Shown: positions 27,164 to 35,923, counted from the first letter of the stretch. The stretch is 56,581 nucleotides of DNA from Pseudomonadota bacterium (GCA_963205005.1 CAUJHW010000078.1:1-56581), one strand, 5' to 3'. Program-made: numbers and translations. The notes: generated by a model from the letters alone, not told the origin.

Positions 27164-28062
27164 GCCCCCGCGCCGAGGATCCAGCCTTCTTCACGTTCCG
27201 CGTCGAGCACAACGTCGGCCGCCGTATCCTTCGGGGGCGCGAAGAGGACGCCCAGCTTGTTGGCCTCGTCCAGCCGCGCGAAGTGCTCGGCGGTGGTGCG
27301 GACCTGGGTCAGGTCCTTGACCTCACCCGGCGGGCCCTGAGGCTTCAGCAGCGACGGATAGACTTCGGCGACCACAGCCTCGACGCCTTCAAGGTCAGCC
27401 TCGGTCAGGGTCTTGAAACCCGTCTCGAAGGGCCAGGCCCGGATGCCCTCGCCGCGGGTGGCCTTCAGCCGGCGCACGAAGGGGATTCCCAGGATCGCCT
27501 GACCGCCCACGGAGCCGTTGTAATAGAGCTTCCAGATCGAGGCCGCGCCCTTGGCCGCCAGGTCCGCATGGCGGAACTCCGGCAGGTCGTCCGGCCCGTG
27601 CGCGCGGCTGCGCTTGGGCTGCAGGGTTGTCAGGGTGTCCTTGGGCGGACAGCCCCAGAACGGGAACGGGCCGCCGGTCATGCGCCGGTTGATCTCCGAG
27701 CCCACGCCGAAGCGGTTGTTGGTGTTGTCGGCCTTGTCCTTGACCATCTTGTTGAGCTGGTCCCAAGCCGCACGCCAGGGCTGCTCGCCCGGCAGGCTGA
27801 GAGCCGCGGCGAACCCGCGCGGGAAGCCCAGCGGGAAGTCGAAGCCCACCAGCACGCGTTCGCCCCGCTTCTTCAGGTCGTCGAGGATGGCGTTAAGCCG
27901 CACCTCGGCCTCGGCGCGGGTCGAGGGGTTGAAGCTCTCGAAGGCCATGCGGAAGCGGATGTCGCGCTTCAGCACGCCGATCCATATGGAGTCGGCCCCC
28001 GTCGTCGGCTTGGCCGCGGCGCTCCAGTCGACGATCACGTAGGCGCTGAACAGGCGCGGCAA
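27160..28062 (-). CDS. Unknown protein with possible RNase H-like fold (DUF429-like)
   Basis: A 300-residue cytosolic protein without signal or membrane segments. It opens AYVIVDWSAAAKPTTGADSIWIG and continues VLVGFDFPLGFPRGFA, an arrangement of beta strands with early Asp residues that recalls the DUF429/RNase H-like superfamily. Other conserved-looking stretches are GPFPFWGCPP, SIWKLYYNGSVGGQAILG, AWPFETGF and VAEVYPSLL. The TTG start is supported by GGAG seven bases upstream and by the immediate beginning of the conserved fold. I recognise similar proteins in alphaproteobacteria but know no function; the fold is a guess. Confidence 0.65.
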   Translation of the reverse strand: MPRLFSAYVIVDWSAAAKPTTGADSIWIGVLKRDIRFRMAFESFNPSTRAEAEVRLNAILDDLKKRGERVLVGFDFPLGFPRGFAAALSLPGEQPWRAAWDQLNKMVKDKADNTNNRFGVGSEINRRMTGGPFPFWGCPPKDTLTTLQPKRSRAHGPDDLPEFRHADLAAKGAASIWKLYYNGSVGGQAILGIPFVRRLKATRGEGIRAWPFETGFKTLTEADLEGVEAVVAEVYPSLLKPQGPPGEVKDLTQVRTTAEHFARLDEANKLGVLFAPPKDTAADVVLDAEREEGWILGAGA

Positions 28063-28127
28063 GGAGCAACTCCGATACTCAGGGGAGGACGAGGGCTTTT
28101 ACGCCCTCGCCAGCAGGCGTCCAACGC

Positions 28128-29129
28128 TCAGGCGAGCTTGACCAGCATCTTTCCGAGGTTCCCGCCCGAGAACAGGCCGAGGAAGGCGTCGGGGGCCTTG
28201 TCGATCCCTTCGAAGACGGTCTCCTTCCAGGTGACCTTGCCCTCTTTCACCCAGGCGGCGAGGTCGCGGTGGAAAGCCGGCATCATGTCCCACGAACTGG
28301 AGACGATGAAGCCTTCCATGCGGATCTGCTTGCCGACCATCAGCACCAGGTTCGGCGGGCCGGCGGGCATCTCGGTGGCGTTGTACATCGAGATCGCACC
28401 GCACAGGGCAAAGCGCGCGAAGGGTCGGGCCGCGTTCAGCGCCGCCACCAGATGGTCGCCGCCGACGTTGTCGAAATAGACGTCGATGCCGCCCGGCGCC
28501 GCCTTCGCCAGCGCCGCCGTAAGGTCCTTCTCGACCTTGTAGTCGATGGCGTGATCGACCCCGATGGACTTCAGGAAGGCGATCTTGTCCGCCCCGCCCG
28601 CCGTGCCGATGACCGTGTGGCCCTTCGCCTTGGCGACCTGGGCGACCATGGAGCCGACCGCGCCGGCGGCGCCGGAGACGAACACCACATCGCCGTCCTT
28701 CAGGGCCGCGATCTTCAGCAGGCCCGCATAGGCCGTCAGGCCCGGCATCCCGGCCGCGCCGAGGAAGGCCTGCGGCGGCAGGCCCATGGTGTCCAGCTTC
28801 TGGACAGACGACGCGGGCGCGTTGAAGCCCTCGCGCCAGCCGAGGCCGGACTGCACCAGGTCGCCCACCTTCAGGCCCGGATCACCAGAGGCGATCACTT
28901 CGCCGATGGCGCCGCCGTCCATCGGCTGGCCAAGGGCGAACGGCGGCGTGTAGCTCTGAACATCGTTCATGCGGCCGCGCATGTAGGGATCGACGGTCAT
29001 CCAGAGGTTCCGGACCTGGACCTCACCGGGGCCGGGGGCGGGCGCCTCGACGGCGGCCAGCTCGAAGTTCTCGGCGCGGGGCAGGCCCACCGGGCGGCTC
29101 TTCAGGCGGATCTCGCGAAAGCTGGTCAT
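28128..29129 (-). CDS. NADP-dependent MDR oxidoreductase (CurA/prostaglandin reductase type)
   Basis: A 333-residue zinc-free medium-chain reductase. It has VRNLWMTVDPYMRGRM, typical of the leukotriene B4 dehydrogenase/CurA family. The Rossmann motif is VSGAAGAVGSMVAQVAK, then YFDNVGGDHL. There are no zinc-ligand cysteines. Such enzymes reduce alpha,beta-unsaturated ketones using NADPH, often as detoxification. GAGGAAA precedes the ATG. It is divergent from the Gfo/Idh/MocA gene with about 100 bases between. Confidence 0.93.
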   Translation of the reverse strand: MTSFREIRLKSRPVGLPRAENFELAAVEAPAPGPGEVQVRNLWMTVDPYMRGRMNDVQSYTPPFALGQPMDGGAIGEVIASGDPGLKVGDLVQSGLGWREGFNAPASSVQKLDTMGLPPQAFLGAAGMPGLTAYAGLLKIAALKDGDVVFVSGAAGAVGSMVAQVAKAKGHTVIGTAGGADKIAFLKSIGVDHAIDYKVEKDLTAALAKAAPGGIDVYFDNVGGDHLVAALNAARPFARFALCGAISMYNATEMPAGPPNLVLMVGKQIRMEGFIVSSSWDMMPAFHRDLAAWVKEGKVTWKETVFEGIDKAPDAFLGLFSGGNLGKMLVKLA

Positions 29130-29233
29130 GATCGTTTCCTCAGGGTTCTGGTCTTGGGGAAGGGTGTAGGACCCGGGGCGGGTGGCGTCGAGGCCCGGCG
29201 GCGTGTTACGGCGCGCGCCGGTCCGGAGGTTCC

Positions 29234-30157
29234 ATGCCTGAGTCCCTGCGAGGCGGCGTCATCGGCGCCGGCGTGTTCGGCGGCTACCACGCCGCCCAGT
29301 ATGCGCGGCTGCCCGGCGTGACCCTGTCCGCGGTCTTCGACACTCATCCCGAGCGCGCCGCCGCCGTGGCGATGCCGCGGGGTGGCCGGGGCTTCAGCGA
29401 TCTCGAGGCGTTCCTGGCGGCGGTGGACGTGGTGACCGTGGCCTCGCCGGCGACAGTGCACGCTGAACAGACGCTGGCCGCGGTGGCGGCCGGCAAGCAC
29501 GTCTACGTCGAGAAGCCGATCGCCGTGCGACTGGCCGATGCCGAGCGTGTCCGCGCCGCCGCCGTGGCCAGGGGCGTGGTGCTGGCCTGCGGTCACCAGG
29601 AGCGGGTGGTGTTCCAGGCCATGGGCCTGCTCGACATCCCGGAGCAGCCGCTGCTGCTCGAGGCCCTGCGGCACGGTCCGCCATCGCCCCGCAGCCAGGA
29701 TGTCTCGGCGGTGCTGGACCTGATGATCCACGACATCGACCTGGCGCTGGCGATCTGCGGCTCCGAGCCGGTGACGGCCGAGGGGGAGGGCGCCCTTGGT
29801 CCCAACGGCGTCTGGGACCAGGCCCGGGCGGAGACCACCTTCGAGAGCGGCTTCACCGCGATCTTCGACTGCTCGCGCCTGGCGCCGGAGCGGCGGCGGA
29901 CCATGCGGATCGTCTATCCCTCGGGCGAGGTGGTGATCGATTTCGTGGCGCGAACCTTCCGCAACACCACGCCCTATTTCCTGAATGCCGACTTCGCCGA
30001 CACGCCGGCCGGCCGCGATCCTCTGGGGGCCAGCGTCGAAGGCTTCCTGCAGGCGGTGCGGGGCGAGGCGCCACGGCCCGTGGTCACGGCAGGAGAGGCC
30101 ATCGCCGCCCTCGATCTGGCGCTGGCCGTGGAACAGGCGTTGGAAGACGCCGCGTAA
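29234..30157 (+). CDS. Gfo/Idh/MocA family oxidoreductase
   Basis: A 307-residue cytosolic NAD(P)-dependent enzyme. The N-terminal Rossmann fold starts GVIGAGVFGGYHAAQYARL. VEKPIAV contains the family lysine in EKP, and the C-terminal domain carries MIHDIDLALAI. The substrate, usually a sugar or inositol derivative, cannot be told. GGAGG lies upstream of the ATG. The following gpx gene starts 35 bases downstream. Confidence 0.9.
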   Translation: MPESLRGGVIGAGVFGGYHAAQYARLPGVTLSAVFDTHPERAAAVAMPRGGRGFSDLEAFLAAVDVVTVASPATVHAEQTLAAVAAGKHVYVEKPIAVRLADAERVRAAAVARGVVLACGHQERVVFQAMGLLDIPEQPLLLEALRHGPPSPRSQDVSAVLDLMIHDIDLALAICGSEPVTAEGEGALGPNGVWDQARAETTFESGFTAIFDCSRLAPERRRTMRIVYPSGEVVIDFVARTFRNTTPYFLNADFADTPAGRDPLGASVEGFLQAVRGEAPRPVVTAGEAIAALDLALAVEQALEDAA

Positions 30158-30192
30158 GGGCGCTAGCCTCCCGCAACACTTGGGAGACGACC

Positions 30193-30669
30193 ATGACCAC
30201 CGCCCACGACTTCGAATTCCAGGCCATCGACGGCCAGCCCCTGCCGCTGACCACCTTCAGGGACAAGGTGGTTCTGGTGGTGAACACCGCCTCGAAGTGC
30301 GGCCTGACCCCGCAGTACGACGGCCTTGAAAAGCTCTATTCCACTTACAAGGACCAGGGTCTGGTCGTGCTGGGCGTGCCCTGCAACCAGTTCATGGGCC
30401 AGGAGCCTGGGACCGACGCCGAGATCCAGACCTTCTGCAGCACCACCTTCGGCATCGACTTCCCGATGACCTCGAAGGTCGATGTGAAGGAGGCCGGCGC
30501 CCACCCCTTCTACAAGTGGGCCGAGCAGCAGCTGGGCGAGCCCGCCGTGCCGGTGTGGAACTTCCACAAGATCCTGATCGGCAAGAACGGCGAGGCCCTG
30601 CAGGCGTTCGGGCCCCGCACGGAACCGCAGGACCCGGGCCTCACCGCCGCGATCGAGAGCGCGCTCTAG
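30193..30669 (+). CDS. Glutathione peroxidase (Cys type)
   Basis: A 158-residue thiol peroxidase. The peroxidatic cysteine is C36 in NTASKCGLTPQY, followed by GVPCNQFMGQEPG with C64 and the catalytic Gln. C82 (FCSTTFGI) is in the position of a resolving cysteine, so thioredoxin may be the true reductant, as for many bacterial Gpx. The WNFHKILIGKNG strand completes the active site. GGGAGA precedes the ATG. It reduces peroxides in the cytosol. Confidence 0.95.
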   Translation: MTTAHDFEFQAIDGQPLPLTTFRDKVVLVVNTASKCGLTPQYDGLEKLYSTYKDQGLVVLGVPCNQFMGQEPGTDAEIQTFCSTTFGIDFPMTSKVDVKEAGAHPFYKWAEQQLGEPAVPVWNFHKILIGKNGEALQAFGPRTEPQDPGLTAAIESAL

Positions 30670-30685
30670 GCTCTGAACTCACGAC

Positions 30686-30810
30686 CGCTCATCCCGGCGA
30701 ATGCCGGGACCCAGTTCTCAGGGCTGGAAGCCAGTCTGGATGGCCTCAACAGGCCTGGAGCCCGCTTCAACGCTATTCCATCTGGGTCCCGGCATTCGCC
30801 GGGATGAGCG
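30686..30810. repeat. Palindromic element with 29-bp perfect terminal inverted repeats
   Basis: Arms at 30686-30714 and 30782-30810 are exact reverse complements over 29 bases, separated by 67 bases. Each arm also contains its own hairpin, CCCGGC-GAAT-GCCGGG. The element lies between convergent genes (gpx and acuI) and could form a cruciform or a bidirectional terminator in RNA. The layout is that of a REP/MITE-like dispersed repeat. Similar CCCGGCGAATGCCGGG-type elements are common in alphaproteobacterial genomes, but this window has only one copy. Confidence 0.85.
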
Positions 30811-30850
30811 GAAGTTGTTGAAATCACGCGCGTTGAGTTAATGTCGCGCT

Positions 30851-31846
30851 CTAGGCGTTCACGTCCACCACGATCCGGCCGCGCACCTTGCCGTCGAGGA
30901 TCTCCGCGCCGAGGCGCGGCAGGTCGGCGAGGGTGGCGCGGCTGGTCATGGCGTCCAGGGTCGCAAGGTCCAGGTCGCGAGCCAGGCGGGTCCAGGCCTC
31001 CACCCGGTCCGGGCCGGGCCGCATCACGCTGTCGATGCCCGCCAGCGTCACGCCACGCAGGATGAACGGCGCCACCGAGCCGGGCAGGTCCATGCCCTGG
31101 GCCAGGCCGCAGGCGGCGACGGCGCCGCCATATCGGGTCTGGGCGATCACGTTGGCGAGTGTATGGCTGCCGACGGAGTCGACCGCGCCGGCCCAGCGCT
31201 CCTTGCCCAGCGGACGCCCCGGCGCGGAGAGTTCTGCGGCGTCGATCACCTCAGCGGCGCCGAGACCCTTCAGATAGTCGCTCTCGCTGCCGGCGCGGCG
31301 TGACGAGGCGATGACCCGGTAGCCCAGCTTCGCCAGCAGGGCGATGGCGACGCTGCCGACGCCGCCCGCCGAACCGGTGACCAGGATGTCGCCTTTCTCC
31401 GGCGTGACGCCCTGCCGTTCCAGGCCCAGGACGCACAGCATGGCCGTGTAGCCCGCGGTGCCGATGGCCATGGCGTGGGCGTTCGAGATCGCGTCGGGCA
31501 GCTTCACCAGCCAGTCACCCTTGACCCGAGCCATCTGCGAATAGCCGCCGTTGTGGGTCTCGCCGACGCCCCAGCCGTTCAGCACCACGCGGTCACCCGC
31601 CTTGAAGCCGGGGTGCGACGAGGTCTCCACATGCCCGGAGAAATCGATTCCGGGGATAAGCGGCCACACCCGCACGACCGGCGACCGGCCGGTCAGCGCC
31701 AGGCCGTCCTTGAAGTTCACGGTGGAGTAGTCGACCCGGACCGTGACGTCGCCGTCCATCAGGTCTGCGGGGGTCAGGTCCTCGAACCGCGCCTCCTGGC
31801 CGGTTTCGGTCTTGTGCAGGCGCAGGGCGCGGAAGGTGTCGGTCAT
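30851..31846 (-). CDS. acuI: Acrylyl-CoA reductase-like oxidoreductase (AcuI/YhdH family)
   Basis: A 331-residue NADPH-dependent MDR enzyme. Family features: STVNFKDGLALTGRSPVVR, PGIDFSGHVE, GWGVGETHNGGYSQMARV, the Rossmann VTGSAGGVGSVAIALL and ASSRRAGSESDYLKGLGA. AcuI reduces the toxic acrylyl-CoA to propionyl-CoA; YhdH homologs are quinone oxidoreductase-like, so the substrate is inferred. It starts four bases after an enoyl-CoA hydratase gene, which supports a CoA-thioester role. Confidence 0.85.
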   Translation of the reverse strand: MTDTFRALRLHKTETGQEARFEDLTPADLMDGDVTVRVDYSTVNFKDGLALTGRSPVVRVWPLIPGIDFSGHVETSSHPGFKAGDRVVLNGWGVGETHNGGYSQMARVKGDWLVKLPDAISNAHAMAIGTAGYTAMLCVLGLERQGVTPEKGDILVTGSAGGVGSVAIALLAKLGYRVIASSRRAGSESDYLKGLGAAEVIDAAELSAPGRPLGKERWAGAVDSVGSHTLANVIAQTRYGGAVAACGLAQGMDLPGSVAPFILRGVTLAGIDSVMRPGPDRVEAWTRLARDLDLATLDAMTSRATLADLPRLGAEILDGKVRGRIVVDVNA

Positions 31847-31850
31847 CGGT

Positions 31851-32690
31851 TCAGCCCACTTTCTTCGGTGTCTTGGGAGTCAGGCCGTGGCGTTCGCCCC
31901 GGCGGCCGCGGACGGCGAGATCGACGGTCTGCAGGCGCCGTTCGCCGCTCATCCGCATCTCGGAACCCGGCATCCACCACATCGCCAGATAGTCGCCCAG
32001 CGAATCTTCGAGGGCCTGGGTGAATCCCTGGGCGTCCTGCGCCTTGTTCATCTGGACCTTGGCCATCCGCAGGGCCTCCGGGCTGTTCTCGGCGACCCGG
32101 CGGGCCCAGGCGAAGGTCTCGGCCTCCAGATCGGCCGTGGGGAGCACCCGGTTCACGAAGCCATAGCGGGCGGCCTCGTCGGCGCTGATGAACCGGCTTT
32201 CGAAACACAGCTCCTTGGCCCGGCGGATGCCGATATCCCAGGGGATCGACATGTACTCGACGAAGCCGGCCAGGAACTCCGCGTCCTCGGCGGCAAAGAC
32301 CACGTCCATGGCCGCCGCCAGCATCCAGCCGGCATAGATGCAGTAGCCCTCGACCATGGCGACGGTGGGCTTCGGGAAATTGCGCCACTTCACCAGCAGG
32401 TCGAGATTGTACTTCTTGAACTGGTCGTAGGTCTGGATGCCGGGCTGTGCGCCAAGGCTTTGGCGGTAGTCCAGGTCCTCGGGCGTGCCGAGGTCGTGGC
32501 CGGTGGAGAACACGCCGCCGGCGCCGCGGACCAGCACCACGCGGACGGCGGGATCGATGAGCGCGAGATCGAACGCGGCGTCGATCTCGTCCAGCATCCG
32601 GTAGCCCTGGGCGTTACGATAGGCCGGGCGGTTGAGAGTGATGACCCCGACCCCGTCCTCAACCGCGTAGATGGTCTCCTCGAACGCCAC
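31851..32690 (-). CDS. Enoyl-CoA hydratase/isomerase family protein
   Basis: A 279-residue crotonase-fold protein. It starts with ITLNRPAYRNAQG, has the oxyanion-loop region GAGGVFSTGHDL and VAMVEGYCIYAGWMLAAAMDVVFAAEDAEF. The usual GGG of the second loop is replaced by YAGWML, so the reaction may differ from hydratase. A GTG start follows GGGGGAGG by seven bases. Operon with acuI suggests acyl-CoA breakdown. Divergent from the globin-like gene with 67 bases between, which must hold both promoters. Confidence 0.87.
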   Translation of the reverse strand: MAFEETIYAVEDGVGVITLNRPAYRNAQGYRMLDEIDAAFDLALIDPAVRVVLVRGAGGVFSTGHDLGTPEDLDYRQSLGAQPGIQTYDQFKKYNLDLLVKWRNFPKPTVAMVEGYCIYAGWMLAAAMDVVFAAEDAEFLAGFVEYMSIPWDIGIRRAKELCFESRFISADEAARYGFVNRVLPTADLEAETFAWARRVAENSPEALRMAKVQMNKAQDAQGFTQALEDSLGDYLAMWWMPGSEMRMSGERRLQTVDLAVRGRRGERHGLTPKTPKKVG

Positions 32691-32757
32691 CGATGGGCCT
32701 CCCCCTCATGTTCTGATACGACTATAGGCAGGCAGGGCGAGGGGGCGAAGCAGGCAG

Positions 32758-33150
32758 ATGGATCAATCGGAAGCGGACATCATCGCCGGGTCGCTTGAAG
32801 CCGTGGTCGCCCGCGTCGGCGATCCCGCCGGGCAGATCTTCGAGCGGCTGTTCGCCGAGATCCCCCAGGCCCGGGAGAGGTTCGCCCGCGACGTCGGCGG
32901 CAGCATCCGCGGCGAGATGCTGGCCATGGTGTTCGACTGCCTGATGGACCCGGGCGGACCCTACCAGGCCAACATCGTCCGTACGGAGCGGGTCAACCAC
33001 GACGGGTTCGGAACCCCGGCCGAGGAGTTCGACCGCTTCTTCTGGATCGTGCGCGACACCTGCCAGGAACTGGCCGGCCCGGACTGGACGCCGGAGGTGG
33101 CGAGGGCCTGGACGGCCGGAATCGAGCGGATCGTCGGCGCTTCCAGATGA
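32758..33150 (+). CDS. Globin-like protein
   Basis: A 130-residue cytosolic helical protein. FERLFAEIPQARERF resembles helix A-B/C of bacterial globins. NHDGFGTPAEEFDRFFWIVRDTCQELAGPDWTPEVARAW resembles the F-G-H region, with a histidine before a G/Y-G turn in the position of the proximal F8 ligand. Heme binding is therefore plausible but unproven. It is shorter than a full single-domain globin and may be degenerate. The start ATG immediately precedes the conserved part. It is followed by a strong hairpin. Confidence 0.6.
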   Translation: MDQSEADIIAGSLEAVVARVGDPAGQIFERLFAEIPQARERFARDVGGSIRGEMLAMVFDCLMDPGGPYQANIVRTERVNHDGFGTPAEEFDRFFWIVRDTCQELAGPDWTPEVARAWTAGIERIVGASR

Positions 33151-33153
33151 AAA

Positions 33154-33181
33154 GGGCGCCCCGCCTTTCGGCGGGACGCCC
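33154..33181 (-). terminator. Intrinsic terminator of TonB receptor 1
   Basis: Read on the minus strand this is a 12-base-pair stem (one G-U) closed by a GAAA tetraloop and followed by TTTT, 25 bases after the receptor stop. It also lies directly after the globin-like gene on the other strand and may serve both. Its stem sequence is nearly identical to the terminator of receptor 2. Confidence 0.85.
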
Positions 33182-33205
33182 CCTTCGGCCATGCGGGCCG
33201 CGCCT

Positions 33206-35842
33206 CTAGAAGCGGTACTGAAGCTCCACGCCGTAGGTGCGGGGCGGGTTCAGTTCGTAGGTGGTGCTCTGGCCGAACACGCCGGTCAGGTCGGCGCGGG
33301 TCGGCGTGACGCCGGCGCGGCGGCCGGCGGTGGCGCCGTTCGCATAGCCCTTGGTGTCGAAGATGTTCTTGGCGAACCCGATGACCGTGTACTTGTTGTT
33401 CTCGGATTGCCAGGTCAGGCGGCCGTCGACCTGATCGAACGACGGCGACTTGTAGTACGAGCGGTTGAAGATGCTGCCGTACTGGGCCCCGCGCCACACA
33501 TAGGTGCCCGAGGCGGTCAGACGACCGGCGTCGAAGATCCAGGTGTAGTTGGCGTTGATCGTGTAGCGGTGCTTGGCCGAGTTCGGCAGGCTGTAGCCGC
33601 TCAGGTCCTGGAAGTACTGCGGACCGCCACAGAAGGCGTCGGTGACGCCGGCCAGCCGGGTTTTCCGGGCGCCGGCGGCGAGGGCGCAGGAGTCGGCTCC
33701 GTCGATGGCCTGGCCCTTGCGGACCTCGGCGTCGAGGTAGGAGTAGTTGGCCAGGATCTGCAGGTTATCGATCGGCTGCCAGATCGTCTCCAGCTCCAGG
33801 CCCATTGAACGCGCCTTGGGCACGTTGAACAGAATGGAGTTGGCCGTGCCGCCGGCGGTCGCCGAAGGCTGCGACAGGGGGACCTGGGCGTTCTTGTAGT
33901 CGTAGTAGAACAGGCTGACGTTCGTCTGCAGCGTCGGGCCGATGTTGGTCTTCAGGCCCATTTCGAAGGAATCGAGGGTTTCCTTCGCAGTGAGCGGATC
34001 CGCGCCGAGGGATGTGTCGATACCGATCCGGAAGCCGCCGGCCTTGTAGCCCCGGCTGTACTTGGCATAGGCCATGGTGTCGTCATTGGGGGTGTACTGC
34101 AGCCCCAGTGTGCCCGTGGCCGCCGAGAACTTCGCATCGTACAGACGGGTCTTGAAGCCGGCCGCCGCATCGAAGGTCGTGGAGACCACGCCTTTGCCGC
34201 CGACAAGTCCAAGGAACGGCGCCAGTTCAAGGGGAAGTGTGGCCACCGACGTGCCGGGCGCATTGATGATCCGCACCCGCTCATAACCCGACTTGTGGTC
34301 GTCCCCGTAGCGGAGCCCGATGGTCGTTTTCCACTGCGGCGTGAACTGCCAGTCGATCTGGCCGAAGATGGCCCGGGACAGCAGGTTGAAGTGGGGTCGG
34401 TCGTCATAGATCTTGCGGCCCGCCTGGGGCAGTTGCCGGCCCTCGTAGAGGCGGCTCTGCCCGAGAACCGGCGCTGCCGCGCCCCCAGTCGCCGGGTTCA
34501 GGATGAAGCCGTCCAGGCGTGTTTCATTGACCAGGGTCGTCGAGACCGGCTGGTCGTAGGTCTCGTGATAGTGATAGGCGCCGACCAGCCACTGGAGCGG
34601 CCCGTCGCCTGTCGAGACCAGGTTGATCTCGTGGCTCCACCACTCCTCGATCTCCTCGTAGTCGAAAGCGTACTGCGTCGCGTAGTTCACGGGAGCCGTC
34701 GTGCCCGCAAGGCAGCCAGGGATGGCCGCGGCGGCCTGAGTGAAGCAGGTCGAGTATGAAGCAACGCCGGTGCCGTCCTGATCGCCAGTCAGGTGGTAGT
34801 GGTACTTCGTGCCGCCGGTGACGTACTTCAGGTCGAAGGCGTCTGCATGGTACGTCCAGTGGTTAGCGACAATCACCGTGTCGGTGAGCCTGACGGTCCC
34901 GGGGGTGTCGACGCAGATCTTGCGCGAGTCATCCAGCGCCACGTTGCGGGTCGGGCAGTTGCTGACGACGTTGGTGGCCAAGCCGCTGTAGGCGAAGCCG
35001 GCGTTCGGCACCTGGGCGTTGCCCTGTGACTGCTGGGCCAGATTGTAGGGTGATGGCGTCCAGCTTGACCGCGATCCCGGGCCGCCCCCGCCGTTGTCCC
35101 AGTGGATCAGGCTGACCTTGAACCAGGTCTCGAAGCGCTCGCTGAACTGGATCGCCAGCTGGCCCTCGAAGAAGGTGGTGTCGATGACGCCGCCTTCATC
35201 CGGCGCGCCATTGGTGCTGACATTCTCGAACCAGCCCTTGGTCTGCTTGTCCCAGTTGCCGGCGAGGCGGAACTGCATCCAGTCGGTGATCGGGCCTGAC
35301 ACGGCGGCCTCGAGCAGGCGGCGGTTGTAGTTCTGGTAGGTGCCACGCACCTCGGCGTAGAAGTCCTCGGTGGGCTTGCGCGACACGATGTTGATCGCGC
35401 CGCCGATCGAGTTGCGGCCGTACAGCGTGCCCTGGGGGCCGCGCAGCACTTCCAGCCGGTCGATGAAGATCGGTGTCTCGCCGGCCTGGACCGTCGAGGT
35501 CGAGTAGATCCCGTCCGAATAGACCGCGACCGAGGAGTCGGCGGCGTGCGAGTTGTTGAGGCGTCCGACCCCGCGCAGCGAGATGCGGTCGGTCTGGGTG
35601 GAATACTGCAGGCCCGGCGTGAAGTTGGTCATGTCCTGGACCGTGTTGATCCCGACCAGGTCGCGCTTCTCGGAGGTGAAGGCCGAGATGGCGACCGGCA
35701 CGTCCTGCAGGCTCTGCTCCCGCTTCTCGGCGGTGACGACGAGTTCCTCGATGGTGTTGGTGGACTGGGCCTGTGACGCTGTCGCGCCAAGCATGGTGGC
35801 GAGCATGGCGCCGGACGCCAGCAAGCTGTGTTTGAACTTCAT
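33206..35842 (-). CDS. TonB-dependent outer-membrane receptor 1
   Basis: An 878-residue outer-membrane transporter. The signal peptide MKFKHSLLASGAMLATMLGATASQAQ is followed by a TonB box region NTIEELVVTAEKREQ. A plug domain runs to about 175 (LEVLRGPQGTLYGRNSIGGAINI) and a 22-strand beta-barrel ends in the terminal aromatic GVELQYRF. The cargo is unknown; this subfamily imports siderophores or plant-derived compounds. GGGGAGG precedes the ATG at 35842; longer frames add a non-signal tail. It is a paralog of the receptor directly upstream, sharing leader, signal region and terminator. Confidence 0.93.
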   Translation of the reverse strand: MKFKHSLLASGAMLATMLGATASQAQSTNTIEELVVTAEKREQSLQDVPVAISAFTSEKRDLVGINTVQDMTNFTPGLQYSTQTDRISLRGVGRLNNSHAADSSVAVYSDGIYSTSTVQAGETPIFIDRLEVLRGPQGTLYGRNSIGGAINIVSRKPTEDFYAEVRGTYQNYNRRLLEAAVSGPITDWMQFRLAGNWDKQTKGWFENVSTNGAPDEGGVIDTTFFEGQLAIQFSERFETWFKVSLIHWDNGGGGPGSRSSWTPSPYNLAQQSQGNAQVPNAGFAYSGLATNVVSNCPTRNVALDDSRKICVDTPGTVRLTDTVIVANHWTYHADAFDLKYVTGGTKYHYHLTGDQDGTGVASYSTCFTQAAAAIPGCLAGTTAPVNYATQYAFDYEEIEEWWSHEINLVSTGDGPLQWLVGAYHYHETYDQPVSTTLVNETRLDGFILNPATGGAAAPVLGQSRLYEGRQLPQAGRKIYDDRPHFNLLSRAIFGQIDWQFTPQWKTTIGLRYGDDHKSGYERVRIINAPGTSVATLPLELAPFLGLVGGKGVVSTTFDAAAGFKTRLYDAKFSAATGTLGLQYTPNDDTMAYAKYSRGYKAGGFRIGIDTSLGADPLTAKETLDSFEMGLKTNIGPTLQTNVSLFYYDYKNAQVPLSQPSATAGGTANSILFNVPKARSMGLELETIWQPIDNLQILANYSYLDAEVRKGQAIDGADSCALAAGARKTRLAGVTDAFCGGPQYFQDLSGYSLPNSAKHRYTINANYTWIFDAGRLTASGTYVWRGAQYGSIFNRSYYKSPSFDQVDGRLTWQSENNKYTVIGFAKNIFDTKGYANGATAGRRAGVTPTRADLTGVFGQSTTYELNPPRTYGVELQYRF

Positions 35843-35869
35843 GGGTAACTGCCTCCCCGCAGCCGATTG

Positions 35870-35923
35870 AGCGCTATTTTTGCGCTTCATTTCGAAGCTG
35901 AAGCACATGGGTGAGGGCGTCAA
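35870..35923 (-). promoter_or_regulatory. Leader of receptor 1: inverted repeat and TTGACGC element
   Basis: Read towards the gene: a TTGACGC heptamer (35917-35923), then an inverted repeat AGCGC-N7-GCGCT (35870-35886) 28 bases before the ATG. Receptor 2 has the same heptamer and inverted repeat at matching distances. The heptamer fits a Caulobacter-type -35; the repeat could be an operator or an RNA hairpin near the transcript start. Confidence 0.6.
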
